Counted from the stretch's first letter, positions 36,301 through 47,167 are shown. The stretch: DNA of 64,000 nucleotides from Rhododendron vialii (GCF_030253575.1 NC_080564.1:8786501-8850500); one strand, 5' to 3'. Translations and numbers: made by a program. The notes: generated by a model from the letters alone, not told the origin.

Positions 36301-36954
36301 CAAGGTGTCCGCATGAAAAAGGTAAGAACCCCTTAGTCTTAAAGAATGCTGAACAGTTGAGCTCATGGTGGCCTTCTATGAAGAACTTCTGTTATTGCTG
36401 ATATGATTTTTCTACTTACATTACATGGTTTTCCAACTTCTACAGGACCAGATTCTAATTGATGACATACAAGAGCTAAATCGAAAGGTCTCTCCAAATG
36501 AAAGCTGTTACTTTACTCAAAACTTTTGACTATGATAATTTCTGCTATGAAAGCTAATCTTTGTTGGATTTATGCAGGGAAACATCGTACATGAAGAGAA
36601 TATTGAACTCTACAAGAAGGTAAACCTCCTTCGTCAAGAAAATGTGGAGTTGTATAAAAAGGTATCTCGTTGGACTGCAAACTAAAATCTTATCACAATC
36701 CTGAATAGACTCATACATTACAATCACTACCATCAAACAGTTAAAATGTATACGTGTGTAATTAGTTTCCTGACCAGGCACATGGTTTCCTGTCTCAGGT
36801 TTATGACACAAGGGATGTGATAGCGGTGACTGGAAGCACCCACAATTCATATGGTTTCAGCATCGGAGAGGACTCATATGTGCCAATCCATCTACAGTTA
36901 AGCCAGCAACCACAGAATCATGAGATACCAGCAAGGGCTAGGAGATCCAGGTAA
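27392..36954 (+). CDS. MIKC-type MADS-box factor, AGL17/ANR1 clade
   Basis: Seven exons: 27392-27573, 31692-31770, 34889-34950, 36222-36321, 36446-36487, 36578-36661 and 36799-36954 (182, 79, 62, 100, 42, 84 and 156 bp including stop), 234 aa. All introns are GT-AG and the first five exon sizes are canonical for MIKC genes. The MADS domain (residues 1-60, [18 protein letters not shown]) binds CArG-box DNA. The I region ([19 protein letters not shown]) and K box ([32 protein letters not shown]) mediate dimer and tetramer formation. The repeated ENxELYKK blocks in exon 6 and the C-terminal [10 protein letters not shown] are marks of the AGL17 clade, which includes root nitrate-response and flowering-time regulators. 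The start is the first ATG, within GAGG-ATGG. The end is uncertain: reading on gives TAA at 36952-36954; splicing at 36951 to an acceptor near 37552 would give TGA after the same residue. Introns 1-3 (4.1, 3.1, 1.3 kb) carry many repeats. Confidence 0.92.
27574..31691 (+). other. MADS-gene intron 1
   Basis: A 4118-bp intron from donor GTTTGA to acceptor TGTCAG. It holds a MITE (30640-30761) and several undefined AT-rich blocks. Long first introns in MIKC genes often carry control elements, but I cannot point to a specific site. Confidence 0.8.
30640..30761. mobile_element. 122-bp MITE in MADS intron 1
   Basis: Nearly perfect inverted arms of about 45 bp start GGAAATGATATTGGCACTCC (left) and end with its near mirror. 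Nine-base flanks AAAATTTAG (30631-30639) and AAAATTTAT (30762-30770) match at 8 positions, which fits a Mutator-type 9-bp duplication. Confidence 0.7.
33165..33188. repeat. Poly-C then poly-A tract in MADS intron 2
   Basis: About 17 C in a row followed by 8 A. Confidence 0.9.
34105..34578. mobile_element. hAT-like element in MADS intron 2
   Basis: Perfect 11-bp inverted ends CTATGTAGCAC / GTGCTACATAG with a perfect 8-bp duplication GTAGCCCC (34097-34104, 34579-34586), the hAT hallmark. Subterminal GTGTCC/GACAC motifs recur inside both ends. 474 bp, no transposase. Confidence 0.8.
35303..35675 (+). repeat. LTR-like fragment in MADS intron 3
   Basis: The block starts TGTGATGGGGATCGC, has a TATA-like TATAAATA at 35489-35496 followed by leader-like sequence, and ends near TGCTGTATCA. 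The layout resembles a copia-type LTR, but no duplication or second LTR is evident. Confidence 0.3.
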
Positions 36955-37124
36955 AAGTCCTCTCCTCCTCTGCACGCCCTAGGAAAGCAAGTTACTAATC
37001 TGAAGCGTTCCATGCAGTCTTTGATCCCAATGATATCTAATCAAATGTTACACAGTGCATAAGAACAACAATCGATTCGAAGCTTTCTTCTTTTCTTTCC
37101 GAGAACATGCAGTCCCTCTGCCCA

Positions 37125-37262
37125 AAAAATAAGGGTAATTACCATGCATAACCTAGGGTTGGCCCCAAAAGGTCAAGCACCTCATGGGGGTTCGAACTTG
37201 TGATCTTCGCTTTCTGAGATGCTTGTCACGACTCAACTTGCCACTAGGCTAAACTCTCTGGG
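37125..37262 (-). mobile_element. tRNA-derived SINE-like element
   Basis: On the minus strand an A box (TAGCCTAGTGG, 37251-37241) and a B box (GTTCGAACCCCC, 37197-37186) are spaced as in tRNA-derived plant SINEs. The tail and target duplication are not clear. It lies just downstream of the last MADS exon. Confidence 0.5.
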
Positions 37263-40200
37263 TTCACCCAAGGCTCTCTTAACAAATGTATAGCATGGAA
37301 ATGAGCGGTGGTTTATCAACGAATATGTTTTATGCTGGCAGCATTATAGCATTTTCACAATGCAGCAAGCACATTAGGCCACATGACTAACTTGTTTACA
37401 TCCAGTAACTAAAGTCTCAATGTTCTCAGCTTCTCACTAATCAAAGTTGAACAAAAGAAGAAACCCATGAACCGGATAAATTTGGTTCCTTAAATCACTT
37501 CAGTGTAAATCTAGAAAAGTACATTGATTTGCTTACAATTGCCTTGCTCACAGGTGAACACGCTTGTTCCATCTCAAGATGACCAGACCTCTTGTTCTGT
37601 GAAGACGTTCCGACTATTTGCATTCAATTGATGTGTACTTCTGTATCAAACTTTAACTAAAAAGTACATAATGATGGTAGCCATCATTTATCGATGCTAC
37701 CCAGCATTTACTCCATGGAGTATGTTGTGCATAAAAAAAATGCCACTCTGCACATATAATGCAGAGCTGAGGTCTGTATCAAGTCTCCTCCCTCCCAACT
37801 CCCTCAATTAACAACTGCATGCCACAAGCAACGTTATAAGGCTCTGTTGTGAATGCTATGAACTACTATTCTGTATTTACAGAATGGTGTACCATTAGAG
37901 AAGTCTACGTTGTGAGGGTTTGTGGTTATTTCAACTTTTCATTTATGTTGGTTTTTTGTTCCGAGGCTTTGTGTGGTCAGAAAGGTTATGAGGTTTTGTG
38001 TTATGAGGTTATGAGGTTTTATGGCCAGGAAGGTTATGAGGTTTTATTTCGAGGCTTTGTGGTCAGAAAGGTTATGAGGCTTTGTGGTTTGTTGTGAGGG
38101 TTTTGTGATCAGAAAGGTTATGAGGTTTTGTGGTGTAGTATAACATTATGTGGTGTTAGTTAAGAATCGTTGTGGTGTAGCTACGACCGTGCGTATGCAA
38201 TTCACACTATTATGGGCGAGTATTGTAGCCTTTACCCTATTGACAAGGACCAACACCATCCAATGTCCTTTTGCTTATCTTGCAAACAGCAGCAGAACGG
38301 CATCTCGTTGATGTACATTGGTCATACAACTGATACAAGACCCAACAAGAGTAAATCGCGTATATCCTATTTGAACAACAGTAAAGTACCATTGGCAGAA
38401 GAGTGGAGAAAATTACATTTTATGTCCACTTCAAAGATCATCCAAAAGAAGGAAACTGTAAAGAAAGCTTCAGGTTCCAACGGCCTTTTTTTCCCCTGTT
38501 TTTAACTTCCAAAACTACTGATGTCTGAACGTTTTTACATATATCCTTCTCTTTTACGTTCCAACATAGTAAATCAGGCAGGCAAGCAGGCTCAGGAACA
38601 TCAAGCTCTATGGCATTTTTGCTTTTGATTTTTCTACATATCTACCTTTTTTACTACAACCAAAAGAAGAGGGGGAAAACAGGCCTTTTTTCCCAGTTTT
38701 TTCTCTGTGCTGCCCCTTTCTTTTTCTTACACGTTTTCATATTTAAAAGGAAACTTTCCTAGTTCTATATGCAGGAACAAAGTATCTAAAAACACTATCG
38801 CAAACTCAACCATTAAACGCAGATTGACTATATTAAGAATTGTTGGCTGGAGATTTTCCTCCGACTTCTTGACCTCTAATCATAATGCCTATTCTATACA
38901 AGACAACCGGAGCAAGGTAGAAAATCCATATGCAGTAAAAAAAAAAAAAAGTACCGCTAGAATCTGAAACTAAATTTAGAAAAGATCACAGCATGGAATC
39001 GCACAAAAGATCTCCATCTAAAAGGATGGTAATAAAGGGACAACACATAAGACTTCACTAAGTATATCTCGGCAAATAAGGAATTATCCAAGTAAGATGG
39101 AGGTACAGAACCTTCTAAATATCCTAATAAGAGCTGAAATAGACCTATGGGGCTCACCTCGGAGGAACTGAGGAAATCATAAATGAAATTTTATCCCTCA
39201 ATTCTGTTTTCCATATCATGTGGTAAATGAGCAGCAGACATGCTTAAATAAACAACAAATGTGATCAAATTGAGGATATACACAGGCTGCAACAATGAAC
39301 AAGCATTATAAGTAACCCCGAAAGTGTATAGTGTGATGTTACTCTGTATCCAGCTGACTGATTAAGTAGGTGACTCACAAGTTCAGCGAATTCCCAGGGA
39401 GAACTGCAACAGGACAAGTAAATCAAACAACCAGATCAAATATCTTTATGCTTGATTAATGAATTTGAGCAACACCAGAACATCCAATCAATGACATCAC
39501 TCAAATAACATTTTCAGGAAGAAAAAAAATAGACACATTAAACAAGGGAAATAGTTTCTCTTGAGCCCACAACTGGATCATGTTGTTGGGGCATATGGCA
39601 CCCACCACGCGTTCTGTTATGATGATCCGATCCTTTCATTTTATAGGCTCCAGGGCATCGATCATCCACTAACAAAATCAACTTGACAAACAATTATAGC
39701 CACATGATTTAATCGCACTTTAACCAGGAAATTGTATGACAACTATGATTTTAAACTAAACCATTCATCTTTCTTATTCTGGTAAATGAATGTAATCAAG
39801 CAGCTACAATTATGGAACAAGGATGTTTATTCTCCTATTTTTTTATAGATGATATACACACAAAATCTTTACGATGAACCTCTAGAGAATGCACGGGTAA
39901 CAATACTGGACTGGAGAGAAGCTATTAATCCCTCAAACGGGTAGCGTAATAACAAGTGCAAATTAAAACTGAGAAAAATGCTAACCACAGCCTAGTGCAT
40001 TGATTAACGTACAAAAAGTGCATGACATCTGTAAAAGAGGTATAGGTATGCGTGATTGTAAATTGATATTCGTAAAAAAATGAACTGAAATTCTTTACTT
40101 TTCTAACAATATGCGTGCATTATCCATTGCCCAGTGGATTGTGATTAGCAGATTGGACTATTAAACTGGGACTTGATAATCCACACAAAGGGCATTTTCC

Positions 40201-40324
40201 CAGCCTGAAATAAGGTTGGACAACTATTTAAGCTTAGAAGAAATCCAAATCTCTTCAAGCTTTCCCAATTGAATGCTGTTTAACTTATCTTAATTATTCT
40301 TGCTTAGGAGTGATTGTGTTGATT
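37263..40324. other. Intergenic 3' of MADS gene, no gene supported
   Basis: Open frames here (for example 38170-38505 and 38707-38967 on +) show no recognisable similarity or codon pattern. Apart from a degenerate minisatellite at 37960-38135 I see only AT-rich spacer. Confidence 0.4.
37960..38135 (+). repeat. Degenerate minisatellite
   Basis: Repeats of the theme GGTCAGAAAGGTTATGAGG followed by TTTTGTGG, four to five times with irregular spacing. Confidence 0.75.
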
Positions 40325-40332
40325 GGTTGTTA

Positions 40333-40927
40333 GTGCCATGGCCGGCTCTGGGCTAAGGCCCAACTGCCCAAGAGGCGTGGGCCTTAAGTCCCAAAAATGT
40401 CCAAAAAGTAAGGCCTCCACTTTTTTTTAGTACCTAGTATATATGTGTTATTATAGGGCTCATTTTTAAATCCAACAATACATTTTACACTTAAGGCCCA
40501 ATGACCCAGTAAAATGGAACAAGGAACGGAGGAAAAAACAAAAGAAAAAAACAAAAAGGAGGAATAAAAGGTCACGGGATCGCTGAAGATCTCCGGGGCC
40601 TTCAAAATTATTCAGTGTGGTGAGTGCAGGTATGATCTTTTCCCCTTAAACGCCACTCCTCCCATTACAAACAAATACAATGAAGAAAGAGAAGAACGAA
40701 CAGGACTACGGCCAGAGAAAAAACCGAGAAGAAGAAGATTGATGTTTAAGTAAAGATAATGATGCTTTTGAAATATTGTGGTATATTGTATTTTTGTGGG
40801 GTTTTCCGCGTTGAATACATGTATTTGGTTTTGAAAAGTTCATTTAAGACTTTATTTTTGATTTTCGTTTACAATAATTAAGTAACTCACTTTCGAAGAT
40901 AGTCTCAGGCCTCCAAAATCTGGCCCT
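40333..40927. mobile_element. hAT-like element
   Basis: A perfect 8-bp repeat GGTTGTTA flanks the block (40325-40332, 40928-40935). The ends contain GGCCGGCTCTGGG on the left and, inward from the right, AGGGCCAGATTTTGG, imperfectly inverted and like known plant hAT ends. No transposase; about 595 bp. Confidence 0.5.
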
Positions 40928-41619
40928 GGTTGTTACGGTACAGTGTTGTGTCTCTCACTTGATATTCGAACCACGCGCGGAGGGAACCAAATCAGCAGAA
41001 CAGAATCAACGTTCAAATTAAGGAGAATGTATGGGATATACAGTATTTCGGAAAATTTCAATGTATAAAGAGAGACCATTATGTAGGGCACAATTGCAGC
41101 GTAATAGAGGTGAATGGACTTTGGGATCTCACCTGGTCAGGGAGATAGAGAGAGAAAGATGCCCGCCGGACTCCGCGTCAGGTATGTAGAGAGAGAAAAT
41201 CAAAGAGACGAGCTTCGGTTCGAAGTATGGAAAAATACTACTCCCCCTCCCCAAATTGTCGTGCTTGTTTTCTTTTTTGAGTGAAATATAGATAATTTTT
41301 TGAGATGAACTAAAAAAACAAACACAATAAAACACAATAATTTGGAACCGAAGAAGTAGTACTATTTTGGTGACCATCTCTGTCCTCTGATGACATGTCG
41401 TCGCTATGTTGGTAAAATATATCTCGCTTGTTATTTACATATAGTATTCAAAATGTGATCGCAAACGAAAAAATTCTTTTGGGCCACATGGCCTAAATTT
41501 TAGAGATTGATTGGGGGATTGTAAAGGCTATTTAGTTATATTTAAAATTTCGGCAGATAATTTTTGAAGAAAGTCTAAAATACATATCCTTTAAAAAGTG
41601 CATACCATATGAACCTCTT

Positions 41620-41935
41620 ATATAATTCATTCATAATATTTTGATGCGTTTCGTAAATTTTGTTCTAAAAGTCATAATCTTTCAGCAATAGAATTTATAA
41701 CATTTTTACTATGATTCATCACATTTTGGTGCATCTCATAATTTTTATACTATAAAAAATCATAACTTTTCAGTAATAAAATATTTCGTAATGTTTATGG
41801 ATTTGTAGCATTTTCACTATGATCATAACATTTTAGTGGATCTCGTAACTTTTATATTAAAATCGTAACTTTTCAGCAATATCTTTTATAACAATTCCTT
41901 TATGAATCATAACATTTTTGGGATGCTCATGATAC
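41620..41935. repeat. Degenerate tandem array, ~80-90-bp units
   Basis: About four units contain TCATAACATTTT, TGGTGCATCTC and ATCGTAACTTTTCAGCAAT with variation. Related sequence in reverse orientation is at 23590-23790. Confidence 0.65.
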
Positions 41936-42344
41936 ATGCCCAAATAAACATGTGCATTATAGTCTTTTCCATAATTTTGAGAGAGATTAATCCATACTCT
42001 AGCCTTAGAACCAATGTTCTTCTCTCTCGCAAAAGCGTATGGAGTCCACACACTTGGAAGTGGGACTCACACATTTTTTAGTGAGGGAAGAGCATTGCTC
42101 TATAACATAAACTAATTTTTCTTATTTTAAGCACAACTCAAGCTAATCGTAGGTTGCTCATGTAAATATTAAAAGAGTTTAACGTCTTTTCACCTGAGTC
42201 GGTTAAATTTAAATAAACGAAGTCCCAAATGAACTGATCATGCTTTGGAAGTTTCGAACCTTGGGATTTAGGAGGGCAAAGTGCAAACTACAGATTTTGA
42301 CTCCCGGCCAAAATTTGGGCTGAAAGTTTAGCCTTTTCTTACTA

Positions 42345-42890
42345 GTGATCACTAGTGATGTGAACCGTGTGGTGGACTTGGGGGCCTGTCTTTCATTATT
42401 AAGGTTGCTTCTCTTTATCATTCAAAAAGAATTTTTTTTAAAATTCTTTTTAAATTCTCCATACTTTCAACATTTCTTTCTCTATCTCTCTCCACTTATT
42501 ATCCCTACTATTTTTCAAAAAAAATTTCAAACACCAATCCAAACATAACATAAAATTTTAGGTGAGATCTTGTACCTAAAAAAGAGGTATGTGCGAATTG
42601 GTTGGGGTAACATTAACATATATAATTAATCGTCACAAGTAAACCTGGTTGATCCATGTATGCGCCTGTGCTGCAAGCCTGCAAACTCTTTAGTTGACTA
42701 TTTATAATATTTCGAAGTACCAAATGATCGAACTAAACTGGTGGGTGGGTGGGGAGGATGAATGAACTAAACTGTTCGGTTAGATGGCTAGTTGCTTAAC
42801 TTTTACTAGTAAAGAAAAAAACTAGCACACAGTAAATAAGCAATCAAAATCAAACTGCAAATTAATGCTTTCAGTTATTGAATTGGTTTG
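42345..42890. repeat. Segmental duplicate, copy 1
   Basis: Matches 45945-46300 in the same orientation at several points: GGGCCTGT, TTAGGTGAG, CACAAGTAAACCTGGTT and AATAAGCAATCAAA. About 140 bp of AT-rich DNA (42418-42558) is extra in this copy. Confidence 0.65.
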
Positions 42891-43005
42891 ATACAATCTT
42901 CCATTAGGGTAATTAAAAACAAAAAAGAAAATAATACTGAGGGTGAGTTCTCGCTGTAGTCTAAACAGCATTTCTGTTATTTTCGGTATTTTAGTCAAAA
43001 AATAC

Positions 43006-43329
43006 GGGCGCCGCTATTCGCAACCCTTTATTTTCTCCCATAGCCCACTATATTTCGGTAAATGGTTGTTGAAAATCATAAATAACATTTCGGTAAATTG
43101 CTGTTGAAAACAAGATTATATTTCAGTAACTACATGTCGAAAATATGTTCAACTTTCGGTAAACAACTGCCGAACATGCATTTTAGGTAAATAGCTGTTG
43201 AAAAAAATATTATATTTCCGTAATTGGATGCTGAAAATATATCTCAATTTCGGTAACTAACTATCGAGTATAATTGAAAATTTTTAACAGACTATGGGAG
43301 GAAATAAATGGCTGCGAATAGTGGCGCCC
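43006..43329. mobile_element. TIR element made of tandem mini-palindromes
   Basis: The ends GGGCGCCGCTATTCGCA and, inward from the right, GGGCGCCACTATTCGCA are inverted. AAAAATAC (8 bp) lies directly outside both (42998-43005, 43330-43337), so it is probably hAT-like. The interior is about seven degenerate units of roughly 35 bp, each with TTTCGGTAA and then TGCCGAAA or variants, each a small palindrome. Confidence 0.75.
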
Positions 43330-43366
43330 AAAAATACTCACTAGTCAAGACAATTAATTTTTTTAA

Positions 43367-44006
43367 GGGGAATTTACACTTACACCTCCTGTACTATCAC
43401 CGATTTGAAGATACATTCCTTATATTTCAAATTTAAGCACTTACACCTCTTTCACATAAAAATAGACTGAGGGAACGTGCTCCGCAACATGCTGTGCGGG
43501 GCGAATCGCCGCCACTCCGGTCTCGGTTTGATGATCGAAAACGTTCACTTCGTAGAGATCGTCGAGTAGAAAAAATGTACCAAAAATCAGCTCATTCGGA
43601 TATTATTAAGTGCCTCATTCAAACAATATTATCTTGAAATTATTAAGTGTACCAAAAAACAGTGGATTTTAATCTAGTGCTTCGGATCCATTCGTTTCTA
43701 GATAATAATGTTCGGATGAGGCACTTAAAGGTATCCGATCAAGCTGATATTTGGTACACTTGTTCTACTCGACGAGCTTTACGAAGTGAACATTTTCGAT
43801 CATCAAACCGAGACCGGAGCGGCGGCGATTCACCCCGCACAGCACGCTGCGCAGCACGGTTCTCCGTCCCATAAAAATACAGGAGTGTAAGTGCAAATTC
43901 TCCTTCTTTCACTTCAAAGTATAGATTGTGTAATGCTTAAATTTGAAGTACAAAATGTGTATCTTCAAATCGGTGATAGTACGGGAGTGTAAATATAAAG
44001 TACCCC
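43367..44006. mobile_element. Large foldback element with ~280-bp arms
   Basis: Arms run from GGGGAATTTACACTTACACC inward and are mirrored to CCCC at 44003-44006, including TCACCGATTTGAAGATACA and CGGTCTCGGTTTGATGATCG on each side. TTTTTAA lies directly outside both ends (43360-43366, 44007-44013). No coding content; a transcript could give a very long hairpin. Confidence 0.75.
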
Positions 44007-44013
44007 TTTTTAA

Positions 44014-45028
44014 CTTTGATGTCTAATAAATGCAACTTTTGGCATTTGTAGTGGCAACAAGTTGTATTTTGACATCTATTTGAAACAAAAAAGTATAGTT
44101 TGAACTCACCAAGGATCTCCAATTTTCAGAAATGCTAAATGCCAGGGATACTGATTAAGTGTATAGAAATGCTACGTGTTCTATGGAACAGTGAAATTGA
44201 GCTTCCAAATTAATTTGTTCTAAGTACGAATAATTAGATCAACACACAATGTGCGAGAGTTATATTCGCTTTTTTATCTCTCAAACCACCCCGAATGTAT
44301 TTATGTCGTCCTTAAAACTTTCAAACCAACCTACTTCATCCCTAGCGATTGATAAAATTGAAATCAAGTACGACAATCCAAATAGACGTTTCCACCACAT
44401 GCGGATTTGTACTGTCAAAATGGAAAATGGTATGGCACAAGAAATGAGAAAGAAGAAGAACATAAGAAAAAAACAAACGAGAAAAAAGAAGAGAAACAGA
44501 GCAAAAGGCAAAATGGCTAGGAAAAAAAAGAAACACACCTACTAAACTATCGAAGAGAAGTCTTCAAATTGCTAAAAACCAATGCATTGTTCAGCTCATT
44601 AAGGCAATCCTTGCCGTTTCAAAAAAAGGTAAGGACTAAGTCCATAATGCACGCGCAGGTGCACGAGCGCGAGTGAAAAGCGCAATTCGAAAACATGTCA
44701 AATCACTGAAATTCACAATAGTGAGAATTGAAGGCGGTAGCACAGAACGAAGATTGAGAACAGGAATGAAGGGTTCTAGTAGAGGATTATGTGACGTAAA
44801 ATAAGCATTTCATCCACGAGGAGTTTATTTTACCTCCAGACTAGATTTCAGAGCCAGATCTCGTCGTCTTGATTGCAACCTTTTCAATAGTTTAGCATTT
44901 AATTCTTTCAGATCCAAATTGAATTTAGGTGCAGAGCATAACAAGGCAAAATTCATAGCAGTATACATTGTTCCTGCAATCCCCAATCAACGCATTTTAT
45001 AAAGTTGAAAATTAAAACAACGATCGAT
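44014..45028. other. Spacer 3' of the small-protein gene
   Basis: No gene supported. An open frame rich in lysine (44249-44545 on +) is a chance product of A-rich sequence. The 44830-45020 part may be the 3' untranslated region of the neighbouring minus-strand gene. Confidence 0.4.
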
Positions 45029-45418
45029 CTAAACTTTGGAAATTTTGAAATCAGTAGAGTACACATTTCTTAATCTGACTTCTCTCACTCTAATCACCTG
45101 GGGATTACACCGGCTGGTCAGTTCTTCCCTGTGGCACCCCTCATCGAAATTCTGGGAGTAGCTAACTGCATCGTACCGAAACGTCGGAGGAGGAGGCTTC
45201 GTAGATCCGTAGATGCTTTTACTCTCTCTCACTAGCTTCTTGATGATCTTCTGCCATCTCCGTCTCCGGGTGTCATGAGTACTGCCAATAGGCATAGGAG
45301 GAAGCTGATCGTGGATCCGGGTGTAGCACTCTTCCTGCACCGGAACACACGACGGCGACATGCAACCGGAGAAGTACGACGAGCGGCGGTGGCCGACGGC
45401 CGGATCGGTTCCGGCCAT
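45029..45418 (-). CDS. Small conserved plant protein of unknown function
   Basis: An intronless frame of 129 aa starting MAGTDPAVGHRR. Three blocks stand out: SYFSGCMSPSCVPV (residues 14-27), a basic patch RRRRWQKIIKKLVRESK (51-67) and FRYDAVSYSQNFDEGC (80-95). I recognise this block order from uncharacterised proteins found widely in eudicots; no biochemical role is known to me. There is no signal peptide and no membrane segment. The cysteine/serine/proline block and basic patch could suggest nuclear or cytosolic binding, but that is speculation. A TATA-like box lies about 95 bp upstream. The about 30 residues after the last block are less familiar. Confidence 0.82.
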   Translation of the reverse strand: MAGTDPAVGHRRSSYFSGCMSPSCVPVQEECYTRIHDQLPPMPIGSTHDTRRRRWQKIIKKLVRESKSIYGSTKPPPPTFRYDAVSYSQNFDEGCHREELTSRCNPQVIRVREVRLRNVYSTDFKISKV

Positions 45419-45510
45419 GTCACGGGAGATGTAGATGTGTTGACTTCAGTCCTCCACCTTTGTGAAGGAAATGATGCTGTTCACACTTCTGTTGCGCGGC
45501 CATTGGTTGG

Positions 45511-45517
45511 TTTATAA
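45511..45517 (-). promoter_or_regulatory. Possible TATA box of the small-protein gene
   Basis: On the minus strand this reads TTATAAA, about 95 bases before the ATG at 45418. A CCAAT-like CCAACCAAT is adjacent at 45501-45509. Confidence 0.35.
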
Positions 45518-45636
45518 CAAAGCGTGGAGGAATATGTTATCATTTTCTTTTGTGATAGCTCATATGTCCAGATTATTTTACGCGCACCTCCGTTATTATT
45601 TTGAGACTAATTTTATTGTTCACTATCAAGAGCTAG

Positions 45637-45880
45637 GGTCGTAAACGAGTCAAGCTCAAGAGCAAATGAGTTAAAAACTTGAGCTTGAGTTTGGCTCGAG
45701 CCTTAACGAGTCGAGCTTAGTAATTTACTAAACAAAACTTCAAAATGGGGCCGAGCCTTCCTAAACGAACCGAGATTTTTTCGAATGACTCGTTTACTAA
45801 ACAAGTTAAAAATTCAAGCTCAGTTCATTTACTAAATGAGCCGAACCAAAAATTTTTCGAATGACACAATTTTTTCTCTA
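45637..45880. repeat. Dispersed repeat of GAGCTCGAGC type
   Basis: Begins TAGGGTCGTAAACGAG and repeats variants of GAGCTTGAG, CTCGAGCC and TTTACTAAAC, the composition of a common plant repeat with TAGGGGTG-type hAT ends. Only one end is visible. Confidence 0.45.
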
Positions 45881-45944
45881 ATAATACATCACTCTTTAAA
45901 TTAGCCGAACGAGATCCTTAAAAGGGGACTATGGGAGTATTTTC

Positions 45945-46300
45945 TTATTAGTGCGGCGGGCCTGTGGCGCGGACTTGTGGGCCTGTATTTCATTGTATCA
46001 TGATTGTTAAGGTTGCTGTCTTTTAGGTGAGGTCTTTGCACCTAAAAAGGAGTTATGTGCTTGATTAGTGTAATATGTTATAATTAATCCTCACAAGTCA
46101 AAAGTAAACCTGGTTTCAGAATAAAGTAGTACCTAATGTGGTTGGTTATATTCATGTATTATCTCCCAATCCTAGGAGGAATGTTTGAAAATAAGCTGTT
46201 TGGGTCGGTGGCTGAGTTGCTCAACTTATATACTAATAAGATAACTATCAAGCACTAACTAATTAAATAAGCAATCAAACTGCAAATGATTTTAGTTTAT
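45945..46300. repeat. Segmental duplicate, copy 2
   Basis: Partner of 42345-42890, lying about 530 bp upstream of the small-protein gene start. Confidence 0.65.
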
Positions 46301-46608
46301 TTGATTTGGCTGTTTTATGTTTTGGCATTTTTCCCGAATGGATCCCAAGTACGTACCTGTGACGCGGTTGTAGAAGTCTTTTGTTGCTCCGCATGTGACA
46401 AGTTTAGAGACTAGAGTCATCTCTTTGTGTTTAGAGAGTGATTTTCGCATTTCCAACCCTTTTTTATAACTGCGTTTTCATTTTTGTCTTTATTCATGTG
46501 AGGTTACAACACTGTTCTTTAATAATTTTATTTTTTGGCACATTTATGGACAATATTATATTTTTACATAGTTAAAAGACAGAGAGGGAGTGCGAAAATC
46601 ACTCTTTT

Positions 46609-46993
46609 GGCTCCGTTCAGTTGCCTGGAATATTGTACGGGAAAGTTATTCTCAGGAAAAGTCAAGTAAAGTGAAGTAAAGGAAAAAGAAAATTATTTTC
46701 CTGTGAGTGTTCATTTGACAAAAGAATTTTGCAAGAATAATTAAGGTTTAGTTGTTCATTTGTCAGGAAAAAGAAACTTTCGGGAAAATTTTGTGAGTGT
46801 TCACTCATTTTCCTTTTCCCGCGACGCAAAATCCTGTGTTTTTTGCAGTATCACTTTTGCAGGAAAGTAATTCCTGCAGGAAAACTTAAAATTATGTTTC
46901 CCACTACTTTCCTGCCAACTGAACACTACAAAAATCATGGGAAAGTTGATTTTTCCATCCTTTTTTGTACTTTCCTGGCAACTGAACGGAGCC
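46609..46993. mobile_element. TIR element (MITE-like), 385 bp
   Basis: Inverted ends GGCTCCGTTCAGTTGCC and, from the right, the same sequence continuing AGGAAA. No target duplication could be identified. Interior rich in GGAAAA motifs; no coding capacity. Confidence 0.65.
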
Positions 46994-47125
46994 CGGGACT
47001 ATTTTGATAATCTTTTAAGATGTGAAATCAAGGGCAGCTGGAAAATCCTGCAATCTATGATGAAGAAAAACCTCGTCCAACTATATGTGTTTATGCATCC
47101 ATGGTTTAATAAAAGAATAATTATG

Positions 47126-47164
<39 letters not shown>

Positions 47165-47167
<3 letters not shown>

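Noticed and set aside
38170..38505. 111-codon plus-strand frame 3' of the MADS gene
   Set aside because: No similarity that I can recognise; adjoining minisatellite suggests non-coding sequence.
44249..44545. Lysine-rich frame of 98 codons
   Set aside because: Produced by A-rich repeats; no conserved pattern.
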